Below are positions 31,813-42,104 of a stretch of DNA of 64,000 nt, in pieces (position 1 is the first letter of the stretch; the number at the start of each line of letters is the position of its first letter). A program made the translations under genes and the position numbers. Below the pieces are notes generated by a model. The model was not told where the DNA came from. It worked only from the letters and a program-made list of their open reading frames with translations, and ran no database searches. Source of the stretch: Aphanomyces cochlioides (taxonomy: Eukaryota; Oomycota; Saprolegniomycetes; Saprolegniales; Verrucalvaceae); the NCBI GenBank assembly GCA_019828595.1, contig JAHQRK010000036.1, positions 372,001-436,000 on the forward strand. Reading direction: 5' to 3'.

Positions 31813-34800
31813 TAGATCTAATTGTTTCAGAGCTAATTGCATTCCAAGCTGCAATGGCTCGTTCAATCGTAGCCTTTCTCTTTTCTTTGGCTGTTCGTTG
31901 CGTTGTTGTTTCGGCAAGCCACATTCTCCGTAAAATACTCTTGAAGGGGCCCATGACGCCCACGTCCAAAGGCTGCAACACAGAGGTGCAATTTTTTGGG
32001 AGAGGACAGAGGTAAGAACTCAATTCTTCCTCAACAATAGAGACGCTACGCTCTCTTCGCTGACATGCGCGGCAAAATTGTCAACAACAAATAGTGTTGG
32101 CCCGCGCAATTCAGGTCTAAATAGTGTTAAACATAAATAGAGTGAAATTTAAATAGTACCTCATCAGCTCATGAAGGAAATATTTCCATCTATCACTGTC
32201 CATCCAGGCATTCTTTTGAACAAAATGTAGGTGCTCTTGAGGATATTCGCGTAATTCATCTTGTTCAATGTATCCACCTTTTTCACCCTTAATGATGAAC
32301 AGTATTGGTAGTTTTTCACCTGTAAATAGTGTTAGAAACAGTTAGTATAACACTAATTTATACCATTGATGTGAGCAGAAAGCACCGCGGTTAAACGAGC
32401 GGACGACTTTTCACTCGAGTTCACAGAGGTATCTTGGCCGATCTGTGCCCATAGATACCGACGAGGAGTATCATAATAGATACCCGTTTCGTCTACATTA
32501 ATGATATTTTCGTTAGTTATATACCTATAGTCTCGCCAAAATTGATCACAGAACTTCTTTTTCGTGTCGCGCAGTTCTTCACGTGTCAATGGACACGAAG
32601 ATGTTGATGCACACCGCCATGAAAAGTTGTGGCGAATGGCGAAATCACGGCAAAGTGACCCAATATTCTTGTATGGGTCACTGATACACTCACATGAAGC
32701 GAGGTAATCGCGTAGCCATTCTGAGTGGTGCGATTTCAAATATTGGACCATGTGAAAAGTACTAAGAGGCCTTCGCTTCTCGCGTAGAAACTCCATGAAT
32801 TGGAGAACGCTCTAATGAATGCAACAAATAACAATAACATATTATATTATATCCTTACTTGAGGCTGAGGTAATATACATGGTCTCCCTGGTCCTGGCGA
32901 TCTCTTCGCTTTGGAAGGAAGTGATACCAACGCTTGAGGTTTCCATTTGCGTAGCGTTTCTTTTGATATGCTCGTGGCTTGGGCAACGGCTTGTATACCT
33001 TGCTCTTCTACAGCACGTACGATCTTCAGCTTGTAGGCAGCGGTGTATGACCGCCGCAGTTTGGCCAAGTTTTCTTGCTTTTCTGACATCGTGTCAGAAC
33101 TTTTGTGGCCATCAAGTTCGGGCTGTCATCCTGTCATTTCAATTAATCGTCATAATTAATATTATCAATTTTGGAAGTTCGATAGTGGGTTAGGGTTGCT
33201 CTGTGGTCTTAAATTTCCCAGACCTCTGTATCGTCACTTTACCTCGTAAAGTGTAAAGTAGTAAAGTAGAGCCGACCAATCAGAAAATTGCCATAAATCT
33301 CCAATTCCCAACAAAATAATAAAGTAATACCATGATGAGTTGGTGCAGTAGAGAGTCGACCAATTCGCACAGCCAGGAGCCGGTACCAATGAGTTTAAAC
33401 CGGAATATGGCGTGCTGAGCTAGGATCGATCCCTGTACCTCCTGGTTGTTAATCAGGCGCTCTACCGTTCGAGCTAGGTGCACTTTCAACAATCAAGTGC
33501 ATTGCCACAGTCCAGACATTCCAACAACATAAATAATTGTTCGGCTCCAAATAAATTGACTTCGGTGGTTTCAGCTTGACGACATATCAGGACACAACGG
33601 AGGATTGTTGTTACGCTAAGGTGTAGCAAAGTCTAGCACAATCAACGTTGATCAAGACCAACGTAAGGCATCTCTATGTTGCATTGGAGGTGGAAGCTCT
33701 TCTGTATGAGTTATGACGAGCTGGTGTTGTCAAATTCCCCGTCAACTCTTGCTCCCCAACGAGCGTCAGCGGACCTCATTATTGTGAAGCGCGATATGAT
33801 CGCACCCTCACATCTGCATTACGACGGAGCCAGGCGTGTACGCCCAAGAATAATAACTGCTCGCTTGCAGGGACCTCACGGATGCGTTCATACCAAGGGA
33901 GACAAGTCTTGGCATTTTGGATCGAGTGTCTCTCGCGGACGACAACGAAGGCGTGGACTGGCCGGTTCATCTCCTATTGCAATAAATGGAAGATTCTACA
34001 CGCCTCAAGGAGAGAACAAAACTCCCGATCCCAGTGAACTGGTTGTCATGAAATCTCAACGCTCGTCGATAACTCGCCTTAGGAACCAAGAAATCGACCG
34101 ATCAAGTCTTGCACACAGGTTATCGCAAAGTTAAACGAGGCTGCCAGGGGCCGAATACAGCCGAAGCTAGACAACTGGTGCGATATTTGTCTCCTGAAGC
34201 ACGACCTCGTCGTCCATCAATGCCAATTCAAATGTTTCCTCCTGGAAGCGCGCAGTCACACAAGAGCGCTTGGAAAGAAATCTTGCGATTGAGTTGCATC
34301 AACGATTACAACGAGCCACCCACGAACGCCATCATTGTGTCTTTCACCTCTGAAACACGTTGCTCTCGGTACTGCGATGGGCTGTACGTGTGTAGACATC
34401 AGGGCCCTCACCGACTGGCATCTGTAGGTTCCACTAGACCCAACCACGGTATTCTCTGGTGGGTCGTCGCCTCCTTGCAGGCTAAGCTCAGCGCATTTCA
34501 CCCGTCTCTCGAATGGCAAACCATCAGTACAAGCTCCAGTGTCGCGTTTATCTCAATGCAAGATCATGGCCACGGAATGCGTTCTCTCATCGTCCTGTAC
34601 TACTTGACTTGGCCAAGCAAGCGTTGACAAAGATCCAAGAGCCCGAAGCAAGTATTGTACACTTTCAGCACCGACTGCGTCTTATTCTTGGCCAACGCGT
34701 GAGTGATTCGGACATTGTGACTCGGCTACTGGCAAGCCAAGTTGGGTCGTCTCACCATCCCCGCGATCATAGCAACGGCAGCCGTTCTCTACCAGCAACG

Positions 34801-34938
34801 CAACTTCCAAGGCGTACATTTCGCTGTCGCCATGTTGCTTCTACCTCGACTGTGTAGGCGATCGATATTTACAAGCGTCTTGTCGCCAAAGATACAACTC
34901 GGAAGAGCCAATTTTCGAAGGCCAAGCACGCGACCACA

Positions 34939-35218
34939 CTAGGCTGATTGAAGAGGATAGAGATCACATTCATTATTAATATTTCTTTGTTGAATGAAAG
35001 CAGAGCCTGCTGTAGTTTCAATAGCTCAAATTATAATTCTATCGCGTCGCTATGATCTCACAATAAAATAAGTACTTCGCTGATTTTCTTTCCGTATTGT
35101 CAGGCATCTTGCTAAGCATGAGAAATCTTAAAGTTTACAGAATAATCGTCGCGTGGGCTCGTTTCACGGCGGTGGACGTGAGTTTTACACATCTCCATCT
35201 TGTGAAAAGCTAGAGACA
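34939..35218. other. AT-rich spacer with a diverged repeat
   Basis: No gene. The part 34960-35110 resembles 11510-11665 over about 150 bp with many differences (shared words such as TTCTATCG and CTGATTT), so it is an old dispersed repeat. Confidence 0.4.
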
Positions 35219-36367
35219 TCAACATGAATCGTGGAGCAGCCCACGGTGACCATACCGGCAATTGTTGCCACGACAGCAGCGACCCTGTTCAAAATCGCGG
35301 CTTAGACCACGACTACGCTTTGGCGATCGACTCCGCGATCGAGATCTATGAAAAAGACATCGTTGGTTAAGTTTCAAGTGGCGACAATACCGGCCGCGCT
35401 TGAACGATTCTTTATTGCCGGTGGGAGACATTGCCCGTGATGCGTACGAGTTAGGAGGCCCATCAAAGCGCGACGGAGGGCCGTCGAATCGAGATGGAGG
35501 AGGGCCGTCAAACCGAGAAGGTGGTGGTCCGTCAAATTGAGATGACGGAGGTCGATCGAACCGAGAAGGGGGAGGTCCATCGAATCGAGATGGAGGAGGA
35601 CCGTCGAGTCGCGATGGAGGAGGTCCGTCAAAACGACAAGGCAGTGGTCCATCGAAACGAGACGGCGTCAAACCGAGAAGGAGGTCTATCAAATTGCGAC
35701 TGAGGATCGTCAAATCGAGAAGGTGGTCGATCAAATCTAGATGAAGGACCGTCGTATCGAGGAGATGGGCCATCGTAGCGAGGTGGAGGCGCGTCAAAAC
35801 GAGAACGAGGGCCGGCATCCATTCGGGAAGTTGGCGATCGATACTGGCTTCCTCCGGGACCTGCAGGAGTTGGTAGTAATGACCCTGATGGTTGATTTCG
35901 ATCGTAGGATTGTTGATGACGTGGAGGCGAGTTCCTTGAGGAATATTCGTCACGTTGTGATCGATCATGAGGTGGTCGAGAATCTGTAGGCTCTTCTTGT
36001 TTCTGTTGCTTGAAAATCTGCATGTTGTCTTTGAGATTGTCGAGCAACGATGCTATGCGTTCTTTGTTGGTTTCGACAGAATTGAGCGGTCCATCTCCAA
36101 GGAAATCCATCGCCCCAGCCTTCTCAATGTCTTGTGTGGTATATACATTTCGCTTGATCCATTCCGCTACGACTCGTTTGACATTTCCCTACAGCATTCC
36201 ATTGTCAGCATTCGTCCCATGTCTCGAAATGCACCTTGGCATCATCTGGGACTTTACGGCACGCTGCCAACATATGGTTCAAATGAATACCAACATTTGG
36301 TATTCATCGTATTAAATCGTTTCGCAAACGTGTCCTTGTCTTCTCCATATTTCGCCGGATCAATTTT
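35219..36367 (-). pseudogene. CID-domain / CCCH / RS-like RNA-processing factor, 3' part (separated from its 5' part by an inversion)
   Basis: Reading from 36367, the frame gives the second half of a CTD-interaction domain (KYGEDKDTFAKRF, then LNHMLAACRKVPDDAK). An intron at 36189-36234 (46 nt) joins it to GNVKRVVAEWIKRNVYTTQD and a linker, many DGPPPSRF repeats, an RSRSRSRSP stretch and a C-terminal CRGNNCRYGH, a CCCH finger whose first Cys is missing. One shift near 36300 and one near 35663 (within the repeats) break the frame. CID proteins of the SCAF/Pcf11 type bind the phosphorylated tail of RNA polymerase II. The first half of the domain lies at 38730-38991 on the other strand. Confidence 0.72.
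35467..35850 (-). repeat. coding repeat, units of about 24 bp (DGPPPSRF)
   Basis: At least a dozen units, some 21 and some 24 bp, code for Pro-Ser-Arg-Phe-Asp-Gly. Such low-complexity Arg/Pro repeats are common in splicing-related proteins. A two-base length change inside the array causes the frameshift near 35663. Confidence 0.75.
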
Positions 36368-37558
36368 CGGCGTGACACGGACGGCGGATCGAGTGAAACG
36401 AATCGGATACTGGAAGGGTTGGAGAGAAGACGTGTCGGATTACTGTCGGAAATGCATCCGGTGCGGAGGACCGAAAGTAAGTCGTCCATGGAAACACGGA
36501 CGGATGCAACGAATGCCCGTATACAAACTTCGTGGTCCGTTCAGTTTCCTCGTAGTCGACGCCCTCGGACCATTTCCTCCGACACCACAAGGCAACAATA
36601 CGTTTTAATTTTCATTGACTACTTTACCTGATTGCCGGAAGCCTTTGCCGTAACGGATCTGAAGACCTCAACGTTCGTACGGATTTTGATCGATGGAATC
36701 GTTTGCCGATACGGAGTACCAGATCACCTATTATCCGATCGCGGTACGAACTTTGTATCCGACATGGCTAAGAGCAATTACAAAACGTTGGGTATTGATA
36801 AGTTGGTCAGTACTCCGATGCATCCGCAAGGCCAGGGGTTAGTTGAGCGCTTCAACTCGACCCTAGCAATGATGATGAAGATGTATGTCAATTCGCTCCA
36901 AACGGATTGGGACGTTTACCTTCCTCGATTGCTGTGGGCCTACCGATCCGCTTACCATGAAACCCTTGGGGATTCGCCTTTCTTTTGCTTGTACGGACGA
37001 GATCCGGTCCAACCGCATGGTCCGTACCGGATCCACAGGAGACAGGGTGACAACACTTACCAGATATATTTGCCATCCCATCCCGACAGGATCGTACCCG
37101 TAAATGTGGACCGGTTGAAGAAGTTCCATGGATATTGGTCAAGACCTTACGAAGAAGACATTCCCCCTAGACTAATTCTCGAAGGTTCAAATCCAAACGT
37201 AGACGAAACCCGTCCGGACCCGGATCCGTCGGATGTTCCCCTGGAAACGGATATGTTGCCATCGAGTTTTATCGAACGGATTTCGTATGCGGATGGAGAC
37301 TTGGCTCACACGAATACAGATTCACCAATTATAGAAATCATCGACAAAAGATGGAAACCCGGAAAAGAAATCGAATATTTGGCGAAGCATGCCGATGACA
37401 ACTCCTACTGGACTAACCGATCCCGACTCGGATCATATAAATCCTTTGTGCAAGAATACGAGAATCGAGTCCGATCCGAAAACGGACTGCCCCCTTTACG
37501 AAAGAGCGGACGCCTCCGAAACTTGGATACGGAACCGGATGATCAACTTAAATTTTAG
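36368..37558 (+). pseudogene. int: integrase with chromodomain of the second Ty3/gypsy element (in the inverted segment)
   Basis: Begins within the H2C2 zinc finger (WREDVSDYCRKCIRCGGPK), then the core with VVDALGPFPPT, LLSDRGTNFVSD and HPQGQGLVERFNSTL, and a C-terminal chromodomain (IIEIIDKRWKPGKEIEYLAK ... YKSFVQEYENRV). A one-base shift near 36597 and an in-frame TGA at 36629-36631 (Trp expected) break it. The zinc-finger His pair is left behind at 38992 on the other strand. Confidence 0.88.
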
Positions 37559-37942
37559 CATCCGTCATGGGATCTCACCACTGGAATTTTGGAACTTTTG
37601 AACCTGACCGGAACTGTTTACCACACATTTACATTTGAACTTTATCTCCCTCACCGATCCAACATCGGATCAAGGATAGTTTATATCTTTACTTTTTGAA
37701 AATCTGCTATTTGCGGCTTAAGATACAACATCCGTCTTGGACCCATCCGTTGGTTACATTGGACGAAGACCATCCGTGACGGATCACTCAGCTAACGTTT
37801 TGGACAAGTTACACTCATGTTATGAAATTAGGCAAAGATGAAAAACGGTTGCAGCCGAATCCGCTCGACCCTTAGTCAGAAAAAAAAAAACTGGCTATCC
37901 GACAGGGTCGAATCGGGAGCTTCGACATTTAGTCCGAGGGGA
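37559..37942. other. 3' untranslated region of the second element
   Basis: No ORF of note. It has a run of 11 A at 37879-37889 and ends in the purine-rich gaggggA just before the LTR, a good polypurine tract. Confidence 0.6.
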
Positions 37943-38346
37943 TGTGGCGAAATGTGTGTCATTCGTGTATTTCGCCCGGATCCGTTCCGTCGGATCCGTG
38001 GAAGGACAACGGATGATGCCTCGATAATCCTCGATCCGATCCTTCGGTGGTTCGAACGGATCACAAGAGCCTTTGCCAATTACACCCATTACTAATGAGT
38101 TGCAGTTCAAGAAAGTCAAGCCCACTGCGTCACTGCCACGCGAGTCTATCTTCATCCCCCTATAGCTATACTTTTCTGCATATGTAGGACACTTTAAGAA
38201 CCTTTAATGACAATCGTTTTACCCTTAAAACTCACGCACGGTTGTACCGCTCTGGTACCGCTGTCTCCCCAACCGCGCCACCTGAACGCTGATCGTCCGT
38301 TCGCCCCGCGCACAAGTATCCACAAAACCAGACATTTACTGCCACA
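37943..38346 (+). repeat. 3' LTR of the second Ty3/gypsy element (404 bp, inverted)
   Basis: TGTGGCGAAATG...TTACTGCCACA. Reverse complement of 49907-50310 with only two substitutions that I can see by eye. The following bases are TGGA, matching the flank of the other LTR. Confidence 0.92.
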
Positions 38347-38729
38347 TGGATATATTTTGCGATTTTCTACCAGAACCCTTGAAACTAGGGGCAATCAGAG
38401 GACCTGCCGCGTAAGACAGCTAAACAACTCGAGAGAGCTGTGTCAGCAGTTCTATTGCATGTAGTTTGTTTATAGAGATCGTTTCCTGGTGACTCGACGA
38501 ACTTGTCAGCTGACGGCTGGGCTCTGCGGTTGACTGGAATTGGTCACCCACAAAACATTTAGTTTCCTAACATCCACAGTTTGACAATCTCATAACACAT
38601 GGACGGCAGTGCCCACGAAGGGTCTCACCCATTCACCTGCATCTGGATCGCTTCCATGGACGGTGGCGCTGAAGGACAGTCCTCAAGTGTGAGGACTGTC
38701 ATGGGGATGTGCAAATTGTATGTCAAACG
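38347..38729 (+). promoter_or_regulatory. upstream region of the CID gene
   Basis: Host DNA between the LTR and the CID start, about 380 bp. It holds a perfect inverted repeat at 38673-38700 (gacagtcctcaag and cttg/tgaggactgtc), which could form a hairpin. Together with 50311-50655 it was probably the shared promoter region of two divergent genes before the retroelement came in. Confidence 0.45.
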
Positions 38730-38991
38730 ATGGACGGGAATCCGGATAATTATCCGGATACCCCATCGAAACAAGTGGAGTTTGCAAGATGTCGGGGTGG
38801 AAGGGCGAAAAATGAGGTTGGAGAAGCGCTCAAATCTCTCGCGACTGCCAAGGGGATCTCCGCGACGCGCATTAAGAATGCATGTACAGTCCTGATGAAG
38901 TGGTCCAAAGAATACAAGCGCGTCGTGCACGCTGTGGAACATGTTTTGTGGAAAGCGGATGCAGAGCACCGACTGGCGTATCTGTACTTGA
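38730..38991 (+). pseudogene. CID-domain RNA-processing factor, 5' part (stranded by the inversion)
   Basis: The frame has an in-frame ATG at 38730; the true start is uncertain. From about 38820 it gives the first helices of a CTD-interaction domain: LKSLATAKGISATRIKNACT, then EYKRVVHAVEHVLWKA and RLAYLYLIDA, where homology ends at the inversion breakpoint. The next helix of the domain (KYGEDKDTFAKRF) starts at 36350 on the minus strand. Downstream bases to 39056 are antisense to pol and not part of the gene. Confidence 0.72.
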
Positions 38992-40838
38992 TTGATGCAA
39001 GTGGCCGGATAAGGATGAATCGTGGCAGAATTCCAGGATTGTACGGATCATTGTAATTGGAATCACCGGGACTTGCGTGACCACCGGATTTCTGAAAGGT
39101 GATTTCAAAATGGTGCGTCGATAAAGGATCTTCTTATCGACCAAGAAGTTTTGTCCAGTTCGTGTCAGGATGCTGAGTACTTCCGGATCCATGGGAATGG
39201 CTTTGTCGAGAACGTATGCTTTAACTGATTGGATAAATGGGTCCTTTGCCTGTTCAATCCGTAGCAATTTTGGTGGCAGGTTGTATTTCTCTCTGGTGAA
39301 TCGTGGCAAATTATCGCCTGGGATATCCGTTATTGTAACTTCATCATTCGTGTTCGCGACGTCCGGATGGTTTTCACCTTCATCCGCTTCATCTCCCTCC
39401 CCTGGATCTTGTGACGGTTCCGGACGAGAGGAATTGATGTTTAGCGGAACGGATGTCTGACCGGATTTTTCGACCGGATTTTGCGTCGGTAAGACAGTAC
39501 ATACTTGTGGCACGGACGTACGGATCCATTCGTCACGCTCGCCATCATAGGAAAATCCGGCGGAGTTGGAAACTTCCTTGAGCGACGAATAGGCCGGTAG
39601 TCGAGATAAACCGTCGGCACATCCCATCTGAGAACCGGGGCGGTGAACAACAATAAATTCGAGGCTTTGGAGGTGTACAGCCCAACGTGCAAGTTTACCG
39701 TTGCTGGACTGTGATCCGGTTTTGAAAAGCCAAACGAGCGCACTGTGATCCGTATAGATTGTAAACGGACGACGATCAATATACGGACGAAATTTCTTTG
39801 TGGCCCACACAACTCCGTAGCATTCGATTTCCGAAATCCCGTCCTTTTTGTGTATCCATTTCTGCTGTGTAACGTCAAGCGCTTGGCTGGCATAATGGAT
39901 AACACGGTCGCGACCATCTTGGCGTTGCATAAGGACGGCTCCTACGGCAATAAGGCAAGCATCCACCATGACAAAAAACGGTTCGTCAAAAATCGGATAC
40001 GCCAAAATTGGAGGCGAAACAAGTTTCCGCTTCAAGTTTTCGAGCGCGTCGTTGCATTCGGGGGTCCATTCAAAAATTTCAGCTGTTTTCAGTTTTTCGA
40101 GCGGACGAGATATCGCTGCAAATCCTTGAATAAACCGTCGGAAATATCCGGCGAGGCCCAAAAATGCACGGACTTCCGCGACGTTCCGTAACGGACGGAC
40201 TCGCAAAACGGGTTTCACTTTTTCCGGATTTGGCAAAATCCCCGCCGGAGTAACAATATGTCCCAAAAACGCAACGGATGTTTTTCCCCAATGACACTTG
40301 GACATCTTCAGCTTGAATCCCGCGGATTGCAAACCTTGAGCACGTCGCGGAGTCTGGATATTTGAGTGGCAAAATCGCGGCTAAAGACTATGACATCATC
40401 CAAATAGACCAAACAAGACATCCATAGTTGGTCACGGAGTACGTCTTCCATGAGTCGTTCAAACTGGGGCACGGCGTTGCATAATCCGAACGGCATTACG
40501 AGCCATTCGTATAATCCGAATTTGCAAACAAAAGCCGTTTTCGGAATTGAATCCTCTTCCATCCGTACGTTCCAGTACCCTGACGCAACATCCATCGTCG
40601 AGAAGTATTTCGACTTTCCAAGGACATCCAGTAAGTCGTCCACTCGCGGCATGGGATAGCGGTCTTTGATCGTAACGTCATTCAACTTGCGGTAGTCAAT
40701 ACAAAAACGGATCGAGCCGTCCGGTTGACGGATCATGATTACCGGACTGGCCCACGGACTAGTCGAGGGACGGATCAAGCCGAGGTCTTCGTATTGACGG
40801 ATCTCCGCTTCCATAAGCTCGCCTTCGCGCTGTGACAC
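38992..40838 (-). pseudogene. pol: reverse transcriptase-RNase H of the second Ty3/gypsy element
   Basis: RT motifs: SPVIMIRQPDGSIRFCIDYR, MDVASGYWNV, CLVYLDDVIVFS; then FLGLAGYFRRFIQGF and RNase H with FFVMVDACLIAVGAVLMQ and IYTDHSALVWLF, followed by the start of the integrase zinc finger (FCHDSSLSGHL) at the breakpoint. One base is missing near 40320 and another near 40855. Unlike the first element it has a single ordinary RNase H with its Asp residues. Confidence 0.88.
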
Positions 40839-42078
40839 ACGGTACGGAGCGGACTTGATGGGGCGGCATTGCCAGTATTAATCGTGCACTTGATCCGATC
40901 CGTTCGACCGGGAGCTTTGGACGTCGTTACAAAAATGTCGAATTCGAGCAAGAGTTTCCGTATCGTTTCCCGTTGCATGGGGTCGAGACTAGACCCCTCC
41001 CAGTTGATGGGGATTTCGTCACGGATTACTTTGCTGTGGTGAATACTTGAAAGGCGCTCGTCCGTGACGGATGCGATCACTCCGGGGTAAACTTGTTGGG
41101 TAATGACTGAGTATCCGTTACGTGGTGTACAGCAAGGTCCGGACGGCATCGGGTCGGGTGGTTTAGGTGGTACCGGATCATCCGTGCCATCCGCATAGAC
41201 GTCTGGTAGCGTCGTGCCGACTCCGATCGTGGTTTGTGGCTCAAGGGGTATGTCGTTAGAAGTCGGATTCTGCACCTGAAGCCATAATTTTCCATTTCGC
41301 ACCGTATTCAACGAACACGCGATCCGTGGAGCAAGTGCTCCGGGCAAGTTCTCAACCAAAATGTCCGATCCGTCAGCGATTGGGTCACCGAGAGTACAAC
41401 AGACCATGTGCAAACTGTTGGCCTTTAAACAGGTGAGGTTTTCAATCGCGATCCAGGACGTTTCCGGTTTCTTCGGTTTCATGTGATCGAGGCCACGTGG
41501 TCGGTTGGGGCAAAAGTTGAAGTAAATCCGTCCGACGGATGTCGGATAAGAGGCAGAGGGCTAGAGACACCAGGGGTCCGTAATTCGTTGTGAGCCAAAT
41601 CAATCACAGCATGGACTCGTCGTAAGTAGTCGACGCCCAAAATACAATCCGTAACCGTGGTGGGCATGACGTAAAACGGAAAAATTTCCGTACGATCCGC
41701 AATCCGGACCGTGAATGTCCGTTGTCCAAGAGTCTTAATCGGTCGGTTCTCGACGGATACCATATCCGTTTTCGGGTTCCGTAATTGAGGACATCCGGCA
41801 CGGATCCAGCACTGTTCGCTAATGAGGCTTATTGTCGCTCCAGTGTCGACAAGGGCTTCGACAGGTACGCCACATATCGATACCGGGGTCGTCGGAGCAG
41901 AGGTGGTTGTACCAACCGCACATATCAGTCGAGCCGGAGATCCGGTATCGGATGGGTCGGAGTTGAATAAGTCTCCGGTGTAAGTTGGATCGGTTCGGGC
42001 CCGCCGTTTGAGAAGGGCTCTCGGACTAAGTGTTGACTCCGGGCTTAGTGGTAGTACGTCGAACGAAGCTGTCAACAT
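40775..42078 (-). pseudogene. pro: protease and linker of the second Ty3/gypsy element
   Basis: The upstream frame (42078-41479) has EALVDTGATISLI, the retropepsin active site, and CILGVDYLRRVHAVIDL. It is followed in another frame (41482-40775) by the linker that precedes RT (QVYPGVIASVTDERLSS). A hAT element has inserted just upstream, at 42104, cutting the protease region off from gag. Confidence 0.8.
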
Positions 42079-42104
42079 GTGGTCCGTAACAGATGAGTCA
42101 GGTG

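Larger units (their letters stand above)
29971..33089 (-). pseudogene. pogo/Tigger-like transposase of the outer element, split by a nested element
   Basis: The first exon (from 33089) carries an HTH (AYKLKIVRAVEEQGIQAVAQ). Introns at 32812-32858, 32320-32363 and 32117-32159 (43-47 nt, GT-AG) join exons with INVDETGIYYD, FVVDNFAAHVS and SVLQPLDVGVMGPFK, the three Asp positions of a DDE_1/pogo triad. A five-base duplication near 32045 shifts the frame. At 31814 the coding sequence is cut by the inner element and resumes at its other side (30004) for about ten codons to the stop at 29971-29973, which confirms the nesting. Confidence 0.82.
29627..33228 (-). mobile_element. outer pogo-like DNA transposon (3.6 kb including nested element)
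   Basis: Terminal inverted repeats begin CAGAGGTCTGGGAAATTTAA and are perfect over at least 28 bp. TA flanks both sides. The empty target is present in the other LTR at about 17119. The element encodes a pogo-type transposase and has itself been hit by another element at 30005-31812. Confidence 0.93.
16411..34938 (-). mobile_element. large Ty3/gypsy LTR retrotransposon with dual RNase H and extra ORFs
   Basis: Two 2.41-kb direct repeats with TG...CA ends (16411-18819 and 28925-34938, the latter split by a 3.6-kb insertion) bound gag, protease, RT, two RNase H domains and integrase, all on the minus strand, so the 5' LTR is on the right. A PBS candidate lies just inside the 5' LTR. Without the nested insertion the element is about 14.9 kb, large for the family. 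Between integrase and the 3' LTR are a sense chromodomain ORF and an antisense zinc-motif gene. No target duplication is seen. Integrase lacks its zinc-binding part and gag has an in-frame stop, so this copy is probably not autonomous. Confidence 0.85.
28925..34938 (-). repeat. 5' LTR of the large element, split by nested transposons
   Basis: The LTR parts are 28925-29626 and 33231-34938, together 2,410 bp and nearly identical to the left LTR. The nested insertion left a TA duplication (29625-29626 and 33229-33230), so the uninterrupted left LTR shows the empty site. Confidence 0.88.
36368..38991. other. inverted segment (2,624 bp)
   Basis: Left breakpoint: integrase begins at GVTRTADRV (36369) with host CID sequence to its left. 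Right breakpoint: CID sequence ends at LYLIDA (about 38987) and pol sequence begins to its right (LSGHL on the minus strand). Exchanging the ends repairs both genes at once, which is strong evidence for a simple inversion. Confidence 0.85.

Noticed and set aside
35494..35703. plus-strand ORF rich in Glu and Arg
   Set aside because: It is the antisense of the DGPPPSRF coding repeat.
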